A DNA stretch of 64,000 nt from Burkholderiales bacterium (GTDB lineage: Bacteria > Pseudomonadota > Gammaproteobacteria > Burkholderiales > Burkholderiaceae_C): contig JADJDV010000004.1 in assembly GCA_016702555.1 (NCBI GenBank), positions 186,001-250,000 on the forward strand, written 5' to 3'. The notes under the pieces are model-generated. The model saw nothing but the letters and a program-made list of their open reading frames with translations. It ran no database searches and was not told the DNA's origin. Both the position numbers and the translations under genes were made by a program. Shown piece by piece: positions 7,988 through 16,982 of this stretch; within the stretch, counting starts at the first letter, position 1, and each line of letters starts with the position of its first letter.

Positions 7988-9239
7988 GCGCCCCAACTGG
8001 ACCAGCGGCAAGCTGGCCGACCTGCGCACCCTGTTTCCGGTGCTGCAGCAGCAGATCAACGGCCACCCGCTGGCCTACCTGGACAACGGCGCCACCACCC
8101 AGATGCCGACGCCGGTGCTGGACGCGATGCGCGATTTCGAGCAACACGACCGCGCCAACATCCACCGCGGCGTGCATACGCTGTCGCAGCGTGCCACCGA
8201 CGATTTTGAAGCGGCTCGCGCCACACTCAAGCGCTTCGTCGGGGCCAGCGGGCCGCAGCACGAGATGGTCTTCACCTCCGGCACCACCGAGGCGCTTAAC
8301 CTGGTGGCTGGCAGCTTGGCCGTACCCTTCGAGCAGCCCGCCTGGCTGCAAGCCGGCGATGAAATCATCTCGACCACGCTGGAACACCACGCCAACCTGA
8401 TTCCCTGGCAGCAGGCCGCACGCCGTGCCGGTGCCGTGTTGCGTGTGCTGCGCCCCGACGCCGACGGCCGCCTGCAGTTGGCCGATCTGCAAGTGCTGCT
8501 GAACGAGCGCACGCGCGTCGTTGCGTTGACCGCCTGCGCCAACGCCACCGGTGAGCGCCCACCCTACGAGGAGATGCTGAAACTGGCGCGCGCCGCCGGC
8601 GCGCTGACGGTGCTCGATGCCGCGCAGGCGGTGTCGCACGAGGCGCTGGACATGGCGGTGCTGGACGCCGACTTCATGGCCTTCTCCGGTCACAAGATGT
8701 ATGGCCCTATGGGCATTGGCGCACTGGTCGGGCGGCGCGACGCACTGGCGCGGCTCACGCCGCTGCGCTTTGGCGGCGACATGGTCGAGCATGTGGGCGA
8801 ACTGGACGCCAAGTTCGCCGAGTTGCCGATGCGCCTGGAAGGCGGCACGCCCAACGTGGGCGGCGCCGTCGGCCTGGCGGCCGCGGCCGACTTCATCACG
8901 GCGCACGGCCTGGGCGCGATCGACGCCCACGTGCGCACGCTGCGCCAGCGCGCGGTGCAGGCACTGACCCAGGTGCCCGGCCTGCGCGTGCTGGCGCCGC
9001 ACGCGCACCAGTCGGCCATCGTCTCCTTCGTCGCCGACGGCGTGCACCCGCACGACATCGGCACCCTGCTGGACGCGCGCGGCATTGCGGTGCGCACCGG
9101 CCACCACTGCGCGCAACCGCTGATCGACCATTTCGGCGTCGGCGCCACCACGCGCGCCTCGTTCGCGCTCTACAACACGCCGGAGGAAGTCGACCGCCTG
9201 GTGGCCGGCGTGGCCTACGCGCTGGAGGCGCTGCGTTGA
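7980..9239 (+). CDS. sufS: Cysteine desulfurase SufS
   Basis: 419-residue PLP enzyme (class V aminotransferase fold, type II desulfurase) that takes sulfur from cysteine as a persulfide for the Suf machinery. The PLP-binding lysine is in SGHKMYGPMGIG in the middle of the protein; the active-site cysteine is in RTGHHCAQPLIDHFG near the C-terminus. The N-terminal YLDNGATTQMP is the usual cofactor-phosphate region. It starts inside the sufD 3' end, and its stop overlaps the TTG start of the cytochrome P450 gene. A SufU-type protein is encoded downstream as the likely sulfur acceptor. Confidence 0.96.
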   Translation: MGERPNWTSGKLADLRTLFPVLQQQINGHPLAYLDNGATTQMPTPVLDAMRDFEQHDRANIHRGVHTLSQRATDDFEAARATLKRFVGASGPQHEMVFTSGTTEALNLVAGSLAVPFEQPAWLQAGDEIISTTLEHHANLIPWQQAARRAGAVLRVLRPDADGRLQLADLQVLLNERTRVVALTACANATGERPPYEEMLKLARAAGALTVLDAAQAVSHEALDMAVLDADFMAFSGHKMYGPMGIGALVGRRDALARLTPLRFGGDMVEHVGELDAKFAELPMRLEGGTPNVGGAVGLAAAADFITAHGLGAIDAHVRTLRQRAVQALTQVPGLRVLAPHAHQSAIVSFVADGVHPHDIGTLLDARGIAVRTGHHCAQPLIDHFGVGATTRASFALYNTPEEVDRLVAGVAYALEALR

Positions 9240-10384
9240 GCCAAGCGGCGACGCCCGACTGGGACCCGCGCTCGGCGCCGGTGCTGGCGGATCAGCGCGC
9301 CGCCTACGACGAATTGCGCGAGCGTTGCCCGGTGGCCTGGAGCGAGAGCCTGCACTGGTCGGTGCTGCGCCACGCCGACGTGCTGCGCGTGCTGCACGAT
9401 CACGACAGCTTCGGCAACGCCGTGTCGCAGTACCCGGCCGTGCCCAACGGCTACGACCCACCGCAGCACAGCGCCTACCGGCGCGCGCTGGATCCCTTCT
9501 TCACGCCCGAGCGCATGCGGCGCTTCGAGCCGGTCTGCCGCGAGGTGGTGGTCAGCACCGTGCAGCAGGCCCTGTCGCTGCGCGAGCTGGAGGTCAACCA
9601 CGAGTTCGCCCTGCCCTTTGCGGTGCGCGTGCAATGCGCCTTCCTCGGCTGGCCGCCCTTGATCCAGGACGAACTGCTCGACTGGCTGCGCCGCAGCCAC
9701 GCCGCCACGCGCTCCGGCAACCGCGTGCTGACCTCGACCATCGCGGCCGAGTTCGAGGCCTTTGTTGAACGCATGCGCGCGGCGCGCCGCGACGCGCCGC
9801 CCGACCAGGACATCAGCACCGAACTGATGCACACCACCGTGGACGGTCGTCCGCTCGACCTGCGCGAGTTGGCCAGCGTGCTGCGCAACTGGACCGTGGG
9901 CGAGGTCGGCACCCTTTCGGCCTCGGTCGGCATCCTGCTGCACTGGCTGGCCGCGCACCCCGACTGGCAGCGGCGCCTGCGCGAGCGGCCCGAACTGCTG
10001 CCGCCGGCCATCGACGAAATCCTGCGCATCGACGGCCCGCTGGTGGCCAACCGCCGCATCACGCGCGCGCCGGTCGAGCTGGGCGGACGCCAACTCGACG
10101 CGGGCGAGCGCCTCTCGATCAACTGGGTCGCCGCCAACCGCGACGCGCGTGCCTTCGATGCGCCGGACGCCTTCCGCATCGACCGCGATCCCGCGCTCAA
10201 CCTGCTGTACGGCGCCGGCATCCACGTCTGCCCCGGCGCGCCACTGGCGCGGCTGGAGCTGCGCCTCCTGATGGAAGCATTGCTGGCGCGCAGCACCCAC
10301 ATCGAACTGCCCGCCGGCGAAACGCCAGTGCGCGCCATCTACCCCGACGCCGGCTACGCCAGCCTGAGGATCCGATTGCAATGA
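9236..10384 (+). CDS. Cytochrome P450 encoded inside the suf operon
   Basis: 382-residue soluble bacterial class I P450. The heme-binding loop is GAGIHVCPGAPLARLELR, with the cysteine ligand and following helix L; the ExxR pair of helix K is in EILRIDGP; the helix C region has HSAYRRALDPFF. In the I helix the usual acid before the oxygen-activating threonine is replaced: the motif reads GEVGTLSA, so the threonine is present but preceded by glycine. It starts at TTG 9236, overlapping the sufS stop, and its end overlaps the sufU start by 4 bp, so it is translated as part of the operon. No ferredoxin or ferredoxin reductase gene adjoins it. Substrate unknown; a P450 here is not part of any Suf model I know. 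Confidence 0.9.
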   Translation: MSQAATPDWDPRSAPVLADQRAAYDELRERCPVAWSESLHWSVLRHADVLRVLHDHDSFGNAVSQYPAVPNGYDPPQHSAYRRALDPFFTPERMRRFEPVCREVVVSTVQQALSLRELEVNHEFALPFAVRVQCAFLGWPPLIQDELLDWLRRSHAATRSGNRVLTSTIAAEFEAFVERMRAARRDAPPDQDISTELMHTTVDGRPLDLRELASVLRNWTVGEVGTLSASVGILLHWLAAHPDWQRRLRERPELLPPAIDEILRIDGPLVANRRITRAPVELGGRQLDAGERLSINWVAANRDARAFDAPDAFRIDRDPALNLLYGAGIHVCPGAPLARLELRLLMEALLARSTHIELPAGETPVRAIYPDAGYASLRIRLQ

Positions 10385-10857
10385 GCAACGAACCGATCGA
10401 AGACCTTTATCAGGACCTGGTGCTCGAGCACAAGCGCTCGCCGCGCCATTACGGTCACATCGAGGGCGCCACCCAGCGGGCGCAAGGCACCAACCCGTCG
10501 TGCGGCGACTCGGTCGAGGTCGAGGTGCGGGTGCAGGACGGCGTGCTGGAGGACATCGGCTTCACCGGCCACGGCTGCGCCATCTGCATCGCTTCGTCGT
10601 CGATGATGAGCGAGGCCTTGCACGGGCGCGAACTGGCGCTCGCGCGCGACCTGCACGCCCGCTTTCGCGGCGTGCTGACCGGCGAGATCGAGCCGGGCGA
10701 GGCGCACCTGGGCAAGCTGGAAAGCCTGGCCGGCGTGCGCCGCTATCCCAGCCGCATCAAGTGCGCGCTGCTGGGCTGGCACGCATTGATGCATGCGCTC
10801 GCCGAAACCGGTGCCGAGGCACCGGATGCGCACCCCACCGGGAGCACCGAGAAATGA
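10381..10857 (+). CDS. sufU: SufU/IscU-type Fe-S scaffold or sulfur-acceptor protein
   Basis: 158-residue NifU N-terminal/SufU fold. All three zinc or cluster cysteines are visible: NPSCGD, GHGCAICIASSSMMSE and RIKCALLGW. An insertion of roughly 20 residues between the second and third cysteines (around RGVLTGEIEPGEAHLGKLE) marks it as SufU rather than IscU. In Gram-positive bacteria SufU accepts sulfur from SufS; the same role is inferred. It overlaps the P450 by 4 bp and sufT by 4 bp (ATGA). Confidence 0.93.
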   Translation: MSNEPIEDLYQDLVLEHKRSPRHYGHIEGATQRAQGTNPSCGDSVEVEVRVQDGVLEDIGFTGHGCAICIASSSMMSEALHGRELALARDLHARFRGVLTGEIEPGEAHLGKLESLAGVRRYPSRIKCALLGWHALMHALAETGAEAPDAHPTGSTEK

Positions 10858-11417
10858 ACCACATGTACATGCGCGAGAACGTCGTGCTGGAGCGCGACGT
10901 CGACGTCGAACGCGTGCCCGACGGCATGCCGCTCACCCTGCCGGCCGGCACCATTGCCGTGGTGACGCAGGCGCTCGGCAGCGCCTTCACGCTGGCCGCC
11001 GAGGGCCACCTGGTCCGCATGAAGGGCGAAGACGCCGACGCCATCGGCCGCGCGCCGCCGGTGTCGGTGGCGATGGACATCGAGGACCCGTCCGAGCTGA
11101 CGCGCGAAGACTTCGAGCAGCTGGTGTGGAAGGCGCTGGCAACCTGCTACGACCCGGAGATCCCGGTCGACATCGTGCAGCTCGGCCTGATCTACGAGTG
11201 CGAGGTGCGCGAGGGCGAGAACGGCCAGTTCGACGTGCACGTCTTGATGACCCTCACCGCGCCGGGCTGCGGCATGGGCGAGGTGATCTCCAACGAAGCG
11301 CGCGAGAAGATCCTGGCGCTGCCGCGCGCCGGCTACGTGCAGGTCGACCTGACCTTCGATCCGCCCTGGGGCCGCGATCGCATGAGCGAGAGCGCGCTGC
11401 TGACGCTGGGGCTCTGA
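10854..11417 (+). CDS. sufT: Fe-S maturation factor SufT (MIP18/DUF59 family)
   Basis: 187 residues: an N-terminal SufT-specific segment of about 80 residues (MYMRENVVLERDVDVERVPDG, where pieces such as LPAGTIAVVTQALG follow) and a C-terminal MIP18 domain with DPEIPVDIVQLGLIYEC and LTAPGCGMGEVI; the cysteine in APGCGMG is the conserved one. SufT helps transfer clusters to apoproteins such as aconitase in other bacteria. The ATG at 10854 overlaps the sufU stop; the frame extends further upstream but only as a shadow of sufU. Last gene of the suf operon; a new promoter follows 30 bp after the stop. Confidence 0.92.
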   Translation: MNHMYMRENVVLERDVDVERVPDGMPLTLPAGTIAVVTQALGSAFTLAAEGHLVRMKGEDADAIGRAPPVSVAMDIEDPSELTREDFEQLVWKALATCYDPEIPVDIVQLGLIYECEVREGENGQFDVHVLMTLTAPGCGMGEVISNEAREKILALPRAGYVQVDLTFDPPWGRDRMSESALLTLGL

Positions 11418-11448
11418 CCCGCCCGGCGGCCTCGGGCGCGGCCAAACC

Positions 11449-11497
11449 TTGACGCCGCCCAGACTGACCGTTAGGATTACTAACCAGTCAGTCATTA
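11449..11497 (+). promoter_or_regulatory. Sigma-70 promoter and TetR-type operator of the efflux operon
   Basis: TTGACG at 11449-11454 and TAGGAT at 11472-11477 are separated by 17 bp. The stretch taaccagtcagtcatta at 11481-11497 sits at the expected transcription start and just before the ATG. It resembles the cagtcagt-type operators found ahead of tetR-RND efflux operons, so autorepression by the following gene is likely. Confidence 0.65.
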
Positions 11498-11498
11498 A

Positions 11499-12161
11499 AT
11501 GAGCGTGCAGGCCTCTCCCTCGACCCCGGCGCCACGCCGCGTGCGCCGCAAGCAGGCACGCCCTGGCGAGTTGCTCGAGGCGGCGCTGGCGCTGTTCGTC
11601 GAGAAAGGCTACGCGGCCACGCGGGTGGAGCAGGTGGCGGCGCGCGCCGGCGTCTCCAAGGGCACGCTGTTTCTGTACTTCCCCAGCAAGGAAGAACTGT
11701 TCAAGGCGGTGGTGCACGAGAACGCCGGCCGTCACATCACCGACGCCTTCCGCGAAGTGGCCGAATACACCGGCAGCAGCGCCGACCTGCTGGGCGAATT
11801 CATCCGCCGCTGGTGGACGCAGTACGGCGGCACCCCGGCCGCCGGCCTGACCAAGCTGATCATGAGCGAGGCGGCCAATTTTCCCGATCTGGCGCAGTAT
11901 TATCAGGACGAGGTGGTGCGGCCCAGCCATGAGCTGGTGCGCGGCATCGTGCGGCGCGGCATCCAGCGCGGGGAATTCCGCCAGGTCGATCTGGTGCAGA
12001 TCGCGCATCTGGTCGTGGCGCCGCTGGTGCAGATCGTCACCTGGCGCTTCTCGCTGGCGCCCTGCTGCCCAGCCACGCCGATGCCCGATCCGCTGGCGCT
12101 GCTCGATCTGCACGCCGACATGGTCGTGCGCGGTCTGCGGCCCGAGGAGTCGACTCGATGA
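11499..12161 (+). CDS. TetR/AcrR family transcriptional regulator
   Basis: 220 residues. The N-terminal helix-turn-helix is TRVEQVAARAGVSKGTLFLY at about residues 45-65, followed by FPSKEELFKAVV, the standard TetR signature. The C-terminal ligand/dimer domain resembles AcrR-type efflux repressors (RWWTQYGGTPAAGLTKLIMSE). It is the first gene of an operon with a membrane-fusion protein whose start overlaps its stop by 4 bp, and has a probable operator directly before its start codon. Expected to repress its own operon until an exported compound binds. Confidence 0.9.
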   Translation: MSVQASPSTPAPRRVRRKQARPGELLEAALALFVEKGYAATRVEQVAARAGVSKGTLFLYFPSKEELFKAVVHENAGRHITDAFREVAEYTGSSADLLGEFIRRWWTQYGGTPAAGLTKLIMSEAANFPDLAQYYQDEVVRPSHELVRGIVRRGIQRGEFRQVDLVQIAHLVVAPLVQIVTWRFSLAPCCPATPMPDPLALLDLHADMVVRGLRPEESTR

Positions 12162-13321
12162 GCGCGGCCGCACGGCGCTGGCTTCCGCGCCTGCTGGTGC
12201 TGCTGGCCGTGCTGGCGCTGGTGCTGCTCGGCTGGCGCGGCTGGCAGGCGCGCCAGGCCACACGCGCGGCGCAGCAGGTGCCGGCCGGCGATCCGGTGAT
12301 CGAACTGGCCGCCATCGACCTGGCCACTGCACAGACCCAGCTGCTGCGCAGCGGCCTGCCCATCACCGGCGTGCTGAAGGCCGAGCGCTCGGCCATCGTC
12401 AAGGCGCGCGTGCCGGGCGAGCTGCGGGACTTGACGGTGCGCGAGGGCGACACGGTGCAGGCCGGGCAAGTCATCGCCCGCGTCGAATCCACCGAATACG
12501 CCGACCGCGTGCGCCAGGCCCAGCAGCAGGCCGACGCGGCCCGCGCGCAGGTCGACATCGCGCAGCGCCAGTACGACAACAACGCCGCGCTGGTGCGGCA
12601 GGGCTTCATCTCGCCGACGGCGCTGGACAACTCGCTGGCCAGCCTGAACGCCGCGCGCGCCAGCCACCGCGCCGCCCAGGCCGGCACCGAGGTGCTGCGC
12701 AAGTCGCTCGCCGACACCGTGCTGCGCGCGCCGATCAACGGCCAGATTGCGCAGCGCCTGGCGCAGCCCGGCGAGCGCGTCGCGCCCGAGGCGCGCATCG
12801 TCGAGATCGTCGACCTGAGCCGGCTGGAGCTGGAAGCCGCACTCAGCCCCGCCGATTCGGTGGCCGTGCGCGTGGGCCAGAGCGCCAGCCTGAGCATCGA
12901 AGGCGTGGCCGAGCCGGTGCCCGCCACGGTGGCGCGCATCAACCCCAGCGCCCAGGCCGGCAGCCGCAGCGTGCTGGTGTATCTGCGCGTGGCCGCGCAG
13001 CCCGGCCTGCGCCAGGGCCTGTTCGCGCAGGGGCAGCTCGCCACCGGCCAGCAGCAGGCGCTGGCGGTGCCGCTGAACGCCGTGCGCATCGACAAGCCCC
13101 TGCCCTACGTGCAGCGGGTGGCCGATGGGCGCATCGCGCACCAATCGGTGCAGCTGGGCGCGCGCGGCGAGATCGCCGGCGAAACCTGGGTCGCCGCACA
13201 AGGCGTGCCCGAAGGCGCACAGGTGCTGCGCGGCACCGCCGGCGCGCTGCGTGAAGGCACCCAGGTCAAGCTGCTGACCCCCACGCCAGCGGCCAGCGCG
13301 GCGGCAGGTGGGCGGCCATGA
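12158..13321 (+). CDS. RND efflux periplasmic adaptor (membrane fusion protein)
   Basis: 387 residues. One N-terminal hydrophobic segment (LLVLLAVLALVLLGW, about residues 10-25) anchors it or acts as a signal; a barrel-sandwich/lipoyl half-motif AIVKARVPGELRDLTVREGD follows, then an alpha-hairpin rich in Ala/Gln, and ADTVLRAPINGQIAQRLAQPG, the second lipoyl half typical of MFPs. It links the inner-membrane RND pump to TolC. It overlaps the TetR gene by 4 bp. The partner pump gene would be expected at once but lies 414 bp away because of a repeat insertion. Confidence 0.92.
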   Translation: MSAAARRWLPRLLVLLAVLALVLLGWRGWQARQATRAAQQVPAGDPVIELAAIDLATAQTQLLRSGLPITGVLKAERSAIVKARVPGELRDLTVREGDTVQAGQVIARVESTEYADRVRQAQQQADAARAQVDIAQRQYDNNAALVRQGFISPTALDNSLASLNAARASHRAAQAGTEVLRKSLADTVLRAPINGQIAQRLAQPGERVAPEARIVEIVDLSRLELEAALSPADSVAVRVGQSASLSIEGVAEPVPATVARINPSAQAGSRSVLVYLRVAAQPGLRQGLFAQGQLATGQQQALAVPLNAVRIDKPLPYVQRVADGRIAHQSVQLGARGEIAGETWVAAQGVPEGAQVLRGTAGALREGTQVKLLTPTPAASAAAGGRP

Positions 13322-13735
13322 GGGGCTGGCAGGCGGCTTCACGGGCTTTACCAGCCGCTGTGCCCTCACCCCATCCGTCTCCCAGAGGGAGAGGGAGGAA
13401 AACCAGGATCCGAGCGAATTTCACCGCCCCTCTGGCCGTGCCGAGAAGCGCAGGGCGTGGGGCGGGCCGGGCAGCGCAGCATGCCCGGCCTCGTGCTCTG
13501 ACTCGCTGCGGTTGTCCGAACGGAGCGCCGCAAGCGCGCAGTGAGTTCCGCAGCGCCGCCCCACGACAGAGCATCGCAGGCTGCCCGCAGCGAAGCGAAG
13601 GGACACGGCCAGTGGGGTCGCCTTTTCTTTGGTTACTTTCTTTTGGCGAGACAAAAGAAAGTGACTGCGCCGCCGGGCGCACATCCCGGCCGACAGCGCA
13701 TCTGCTGGGCATGAAGCCAAACCGCTGACCCCACC
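13322..13735. repeat. Repeat element inserted between adaptor and pump genes
   Basis: A 414-bp stretch without a credible gene inside an otherwise tightly packed operon. It starts with a pyrimidine/purine block (ctcaccccatccgtctccca then gagggagaggga near 13365-13400), continues with GC-rich low-complexity sequence, and ends with an 11-bp inverted pair actttcttttg (13635-13645) / caaaagaaagt (13652-13662). Both blocks look like dispersed intergenic repeats I recall from Comamonadaceae-type genomes. An open frame at 13318-13728 starting in the adaptor stop overlap is just read-through of this repeat: Arg/Ala/Pro-rich, no domain. Confidence 0.6.
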
Positions 13736-16700
13736 ATGTGGTTCACCAAGGTCAGCCTGAACAACCCCGTCTTCGCCACCATGGTGATGCTGGCCTTCGT
13801 CGTGCTCGGCCTGTTCTCGCTGCAGCGCCTGCAGGTCGATCAATTCCCCAACGTTGACTTTCCGGTGGTCGTCATCAGCGCCGAATACCCCGGCGCCTCG
13901 CCCGCCATCGTCGAGAGCGAAGTCACCAAGAAGATCGAGGAAGCCGTCAACTCGATCGCCGGCATCAACGCCCTCACCTCGCGCAGCTACGAGGGCATGG
14001 CGCTGGTGATCATCGAGTTCCAGTTGCACATCGAGGGCCGCAAGGCGGCGGACGATGTGCGCGAGAAGATCGGCCAGGTGCGCCCGCTGCTGCGCGACGA
14101 GGTGAAAGAGCCGCGCGTGCTGCGCTTCGACCCCGCCAGCCGCGCCATCTGGTCGCTCGCGGTGCTGCCCGACCCGCAGCCGGGCCAGGCGCCGCTGTCG
14201 TCGATCGAGCTGACCAACTGGGCCGACCAGGTGCTGAAAAAACGCCTGGAGAACGTGCGCGGCGTTGGCGCCGTCAGCCTGGTCGGCGGCGCCAAGCGCG
14301 AGATCCAGTTGCACCTGCAGCCGGCCGCGCTGGAGGCGCTGGGCGTGGCGCCCGAGCAGGTGATGGCCGCCGTGCGCGGCGAAAACCAGGACCAGCCGCT
14401 CGGCCCGGTGCGCGGCCGCGCGCAGGAGCTGACGGTGCAGCTCGAAGGCCGAATGGCGCGGCCCGAGGACTTCGGCCGCATCATCGTGACACGGCGCGGC
14501 GGCACGCCGATCTACCTGGAGCAGCTCGCCACCGTGCACGACGGCGCGCAGGAGCAGGAATCGCTGGCGCACTACAACGGCCAGCGCACGCTGCTGGCCT
14601 CGGTGCAGAAGGCGCAGGATGAGAACACCATCCAGGTCGTCGATGGCCTGAACGCCGCGGTGCAGGCGATGCAGGGCGAGCTGCCGTCCGGTATCCGCCT
14701 GGAGCCGGTGACCGACTTCTCGCGCCCGATCCGCGTGGCCGTGACCAACGTGAGGCAGACGCTGATCGAAGGTGCCGTGCTGACGGTGCTGATCGTGTTC
14801 CTGTTTCTCAACAGCTGGCGCTCCACCGTCATCACCGGGCTGACGCTGCCGATCTCCATCATCGGCACCTTCTTCTTCATGCAGCTGTTCGGCTTCACCA
14901 TCAACATGATCACGCTGATGGCGCTCAGTCTGTGCGTGGGCCTGCTGATCGACGACGCCATCGTGGTGCGCGAGAACATCGTGCGCCACGCGCAGATGGG
15001 CAAGCGCAGCTTCGCCGCTGCCATGGACGGCACGCAGGAGATCGGCCTGGCGGTGCTGGCCACCACGCTGTCGATCGTGGCGGTGTTCCTGCCGATCGGC
15101 TTCATGCAGGGCATCATCGGCAAGTTCTTCCACGAGTTCGGCATCACCATCGTGGCGGCGGTGCTGATCTCGATGTTCGTCGCCTTCACGCTCGATCCGA
15201 TGCTGTCGTCGGTCTGGCACGACCCCAGCATCCGCCCGCACGGACACCCGTCCGGCCCGCCGGTCACCCTGTACGACCGGACCATCGGCCGCGTCACCGC
15301 CGCGTTCGAGCGCGCCACCGACCGGCTGGCCGAGGGCTACCAGCGCCTGTTGCGCTGGTCGCTGGCGCACAAGCTGCTGACGCTGCTGATCGCCGGCGCC
15401 ATCTTTGGCGTCAGCGTGGCCATGGTGCGCCTGCTCGGCACCGAGTTCGTGCCCCAGGCCGATTTCTCCGAGACCAACGTCGCCTTCTATACGCCCCAGG
15501 GTTCCTCGCTGGAGGCCACCGAAGCCAAGGCGCGGCAGGTGTCGGACATCCTGCAAAGCTATCCCGAGGTGCAGTACACCGTCAGCACCATCAACAGCGG
15601 CATCGCCACCGGCAAGACCAACGCCAGCCTGTACATCCGGCTGGTCGACCGCCACCACCGCCAGCGCAGCGCCGACCAGCTGGCGGCCGACTTCCGCGAG
15701 CGCCTGCGCGCGGTGCCCGGCATCACCGTGACGCAGGCCGGCCTGCTGGAGCCGGTGGGCGGACAGAAGCAGATCGAGTTCTCGCTGCAAGGACCCGACC
15801 AGGCCGAACTGGAACGGCTGGCGCGCCCGCTGATGGCGCAACTGCGCGCCATTCCGGGCCTGGTCGATCTGGACTCCAGCAGCAAGCCCGACAAGCCGAC
15901 GATCGAGGTGGTGGTCAAACGCGAGGCCGCCTCCGAGCTGGGCCTGTCGAGCGCGCAGATCGCCACGCCGCTGCGCACGCTGATCGCCGGCACCATCGCC
16001 GGCAACTGGCGCGCGCCCGACGACCAGACCTACGACGTCATCGTGCGCCTGGCCCCCGAGGCACGCACCACGCTGCACAGCCTGGAGCGGCTGCCGCTGG
16101 CCGCCGGCCTGAACCCCGACGGCACGCCGCGCATCGTGCGGCTGAACCAGGTGGCCGAGTTGCAGGAAGCCACCGGCACCAACCAGATCAACCGCCGCGC
16201 CATGCTGCGCGAGATCATGATCACCGCCAACGTGCATGGGCGCACCACGGGCGAGGTGTCGGGCGACATCCGCACCGCGCTCGACCGGATCGCCTTTCCA
16301 CCCGGCTACGGTTTCACCTTTGGCGGCGCCACCAAGAACATGCAGGAGTCGTTTGCCTACGCGCTGCAGGCGCTGGCGATGGCGATCATCTTCATCTACA
16401 TGATCCTGGCCAGCCAGTTCCGCAGCTTTCTGCAGCCGCTGGCGCTGATGACCTCGCTGCCGCTGACGCTGATCGGCGTGGTGCTGGCGCTGATGCTGTT
16501 CGGCTCCAGCATGTCGATGTTCTCCATCATCGGCGTCGTCATGCTGATGGGTCTGGTGACCAAGAACGCCATCCTGCTGGTCGACTTCACGATCCGCGCG
16601 CGCGCCGGCGAGGTCGGCGAATCCGATGCCGCGGACGCCGTGCACCCGCCACTGCCACGCGATCAGGCACTGCTGATGGCGGCGCGCGTGCGCCTGCGGC

Positions 16701-16942
16701 CGATCCTGATGACGACGCTGGCGATGATCTTCGGCATGGTGCCGCTGGCCTTTGCCGTCAGCGAGGGCGCCGAGCAGCGCGCGCCGATGGGCCAGGCGGT
16801 GATCGGCGGCGTCATCACCTCCTCGCTGCTGACACTGGTGGTGGTGCCGGTGGTCTACTGCTATCTGGACGATCTGGCGGAATGGCTCAAGCGCAAGTTC
16901 CGCAAATCCCCGCCCGCCGGGACGCCCGAGGGCGCCCGATAA
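13736..16942 (+). CDS. RND efflux pump permease (HAE1/AcrB-type)
   Basis: 1068 residues, full length for a hydrophobic/amphiphilic RND pump with 12 membrane segments and two large periplasmic loops. It begins MWFTKVSLNNPVFATMVMLAFVVLG (TM1). The proton-relay aspartate pair is in GLLIDDAIVVREN in TM4; the conserved GGAxK-like and QFRSFLQPL motifs mark the second half. It belongs to the MdtB/MexF-like subgroup rather than heavy-metal CusA. Start ATG 13736; the preceding repeat separates it from its adaptor. A TolC-family outer membrane gene lies two genes downstream, completing the tripartite system. Substrate cannot be deduced. Confidence 0.94.
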   Translation: MWFTKVSLNNPVFATMVMLAFVVLGLFSLQRLQVDQFPNVDFPVVVISAEYPGASPAIVESEVTKKIEEAVNSIAGINALTSRSYEGMALVIIEFQLHIEGRKAADDVREKIGQVRPLLRDEVKEPRVLRFDPASRAIWSLAVLPDPQPGQAPLSSIELTNWADQVLKKRLENVRGVGAVSLVGGAKREIQLHLQPAALEALGVAPEQVMAAVRGENQDQPLGPVRGRAQELTVQLEGRMARPEDFGRIIVTRRGGTPIYLEQLATVHDGAQEQESLAHYNGQRTLLASVQKAQDENTIQVVDGLNAAVQAMQGELPSGIRLEPVTDFSRPIRVAVTNVRQTLIEGAVLTVLIVFLFLNSWRSTVITGLTLPISIIGTFFFMQLFGFTINMITLMALSLCVGLLIDDAIVVRENIVRHAQMGKRSFAAAMDGTQEIGLAVLATTLSIVAVFLPIGFMQGIIGKFFHEFGITIVAAVLISMFVAFTLDPMLSSVWHDPSIRPHGHPSGPPVTLYDRTIGRVTAAFERATDRLAEGYQRLLRWSLAHKLLTLLIAGAIFGVSVAMVRLLGTEFVPQADFSETNVAFYTPQGSSLEATEAKARQVSDILQSYPEVQYTVSTINSGIATGKTNASLYIRLVDRHHRQRSADQLAADFRERLRAVPGITVTQAGLLEPVGGQKQIEFSLQGPDQAELERLARPLMAQLRAIPGLVDLDSSSKPDKPTIEVVVKREAASELGLSSAQIATPLRTLIAGTIAGNWRAPDDQTYDVIVRLAPEARTTLHSLERLPLAAGLNPDGTPRIVRLNQVAELQEATGTNQINRRAMLREIMITANVHGRTTGEVSGDIRTALDRIAFPPGYGFTFGGATKNMQESFAYALQALAMAIIFIYMILASQFRSFLQPLALMTSLPLTLIGVVLALMLFGSSMSMFSIIGVVMLMGLVTKNAILLVDFTIRARAGEVGESDAADAVHPPLPRDQALLMAARVRLRPILMTTLAMIFGMVPLAFAVSEGAEQRAPMGQAVIGGVITSSLLTLVVVPVVYCYLDDLAEWLKRKFRKSPPAGTPEGAR

Positions 16943-16982
16943 AATTCATGGTTTGCCCGCCTACCCGCATGGAGCCTTTGAG

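Noticed and set aside
13318..13728. A 136-codon frame starting in the adaptor stop overlap
   Set aside because: It reads straight through dispersed repeat blocks and has no domain, no RBS of its own beyond the adaptor context, and Arg/Pro/Ala-rich low-complexity sequence.
13421..16645. A 1074-codon open frame on the minus strand opposite the RND pump gene
   Set aside because: Composition is His/Gln/Arg/Gly repeats without any domain, as expected for the antisense frame of a high-GC gene; the plus strand encodes a full RND permease.
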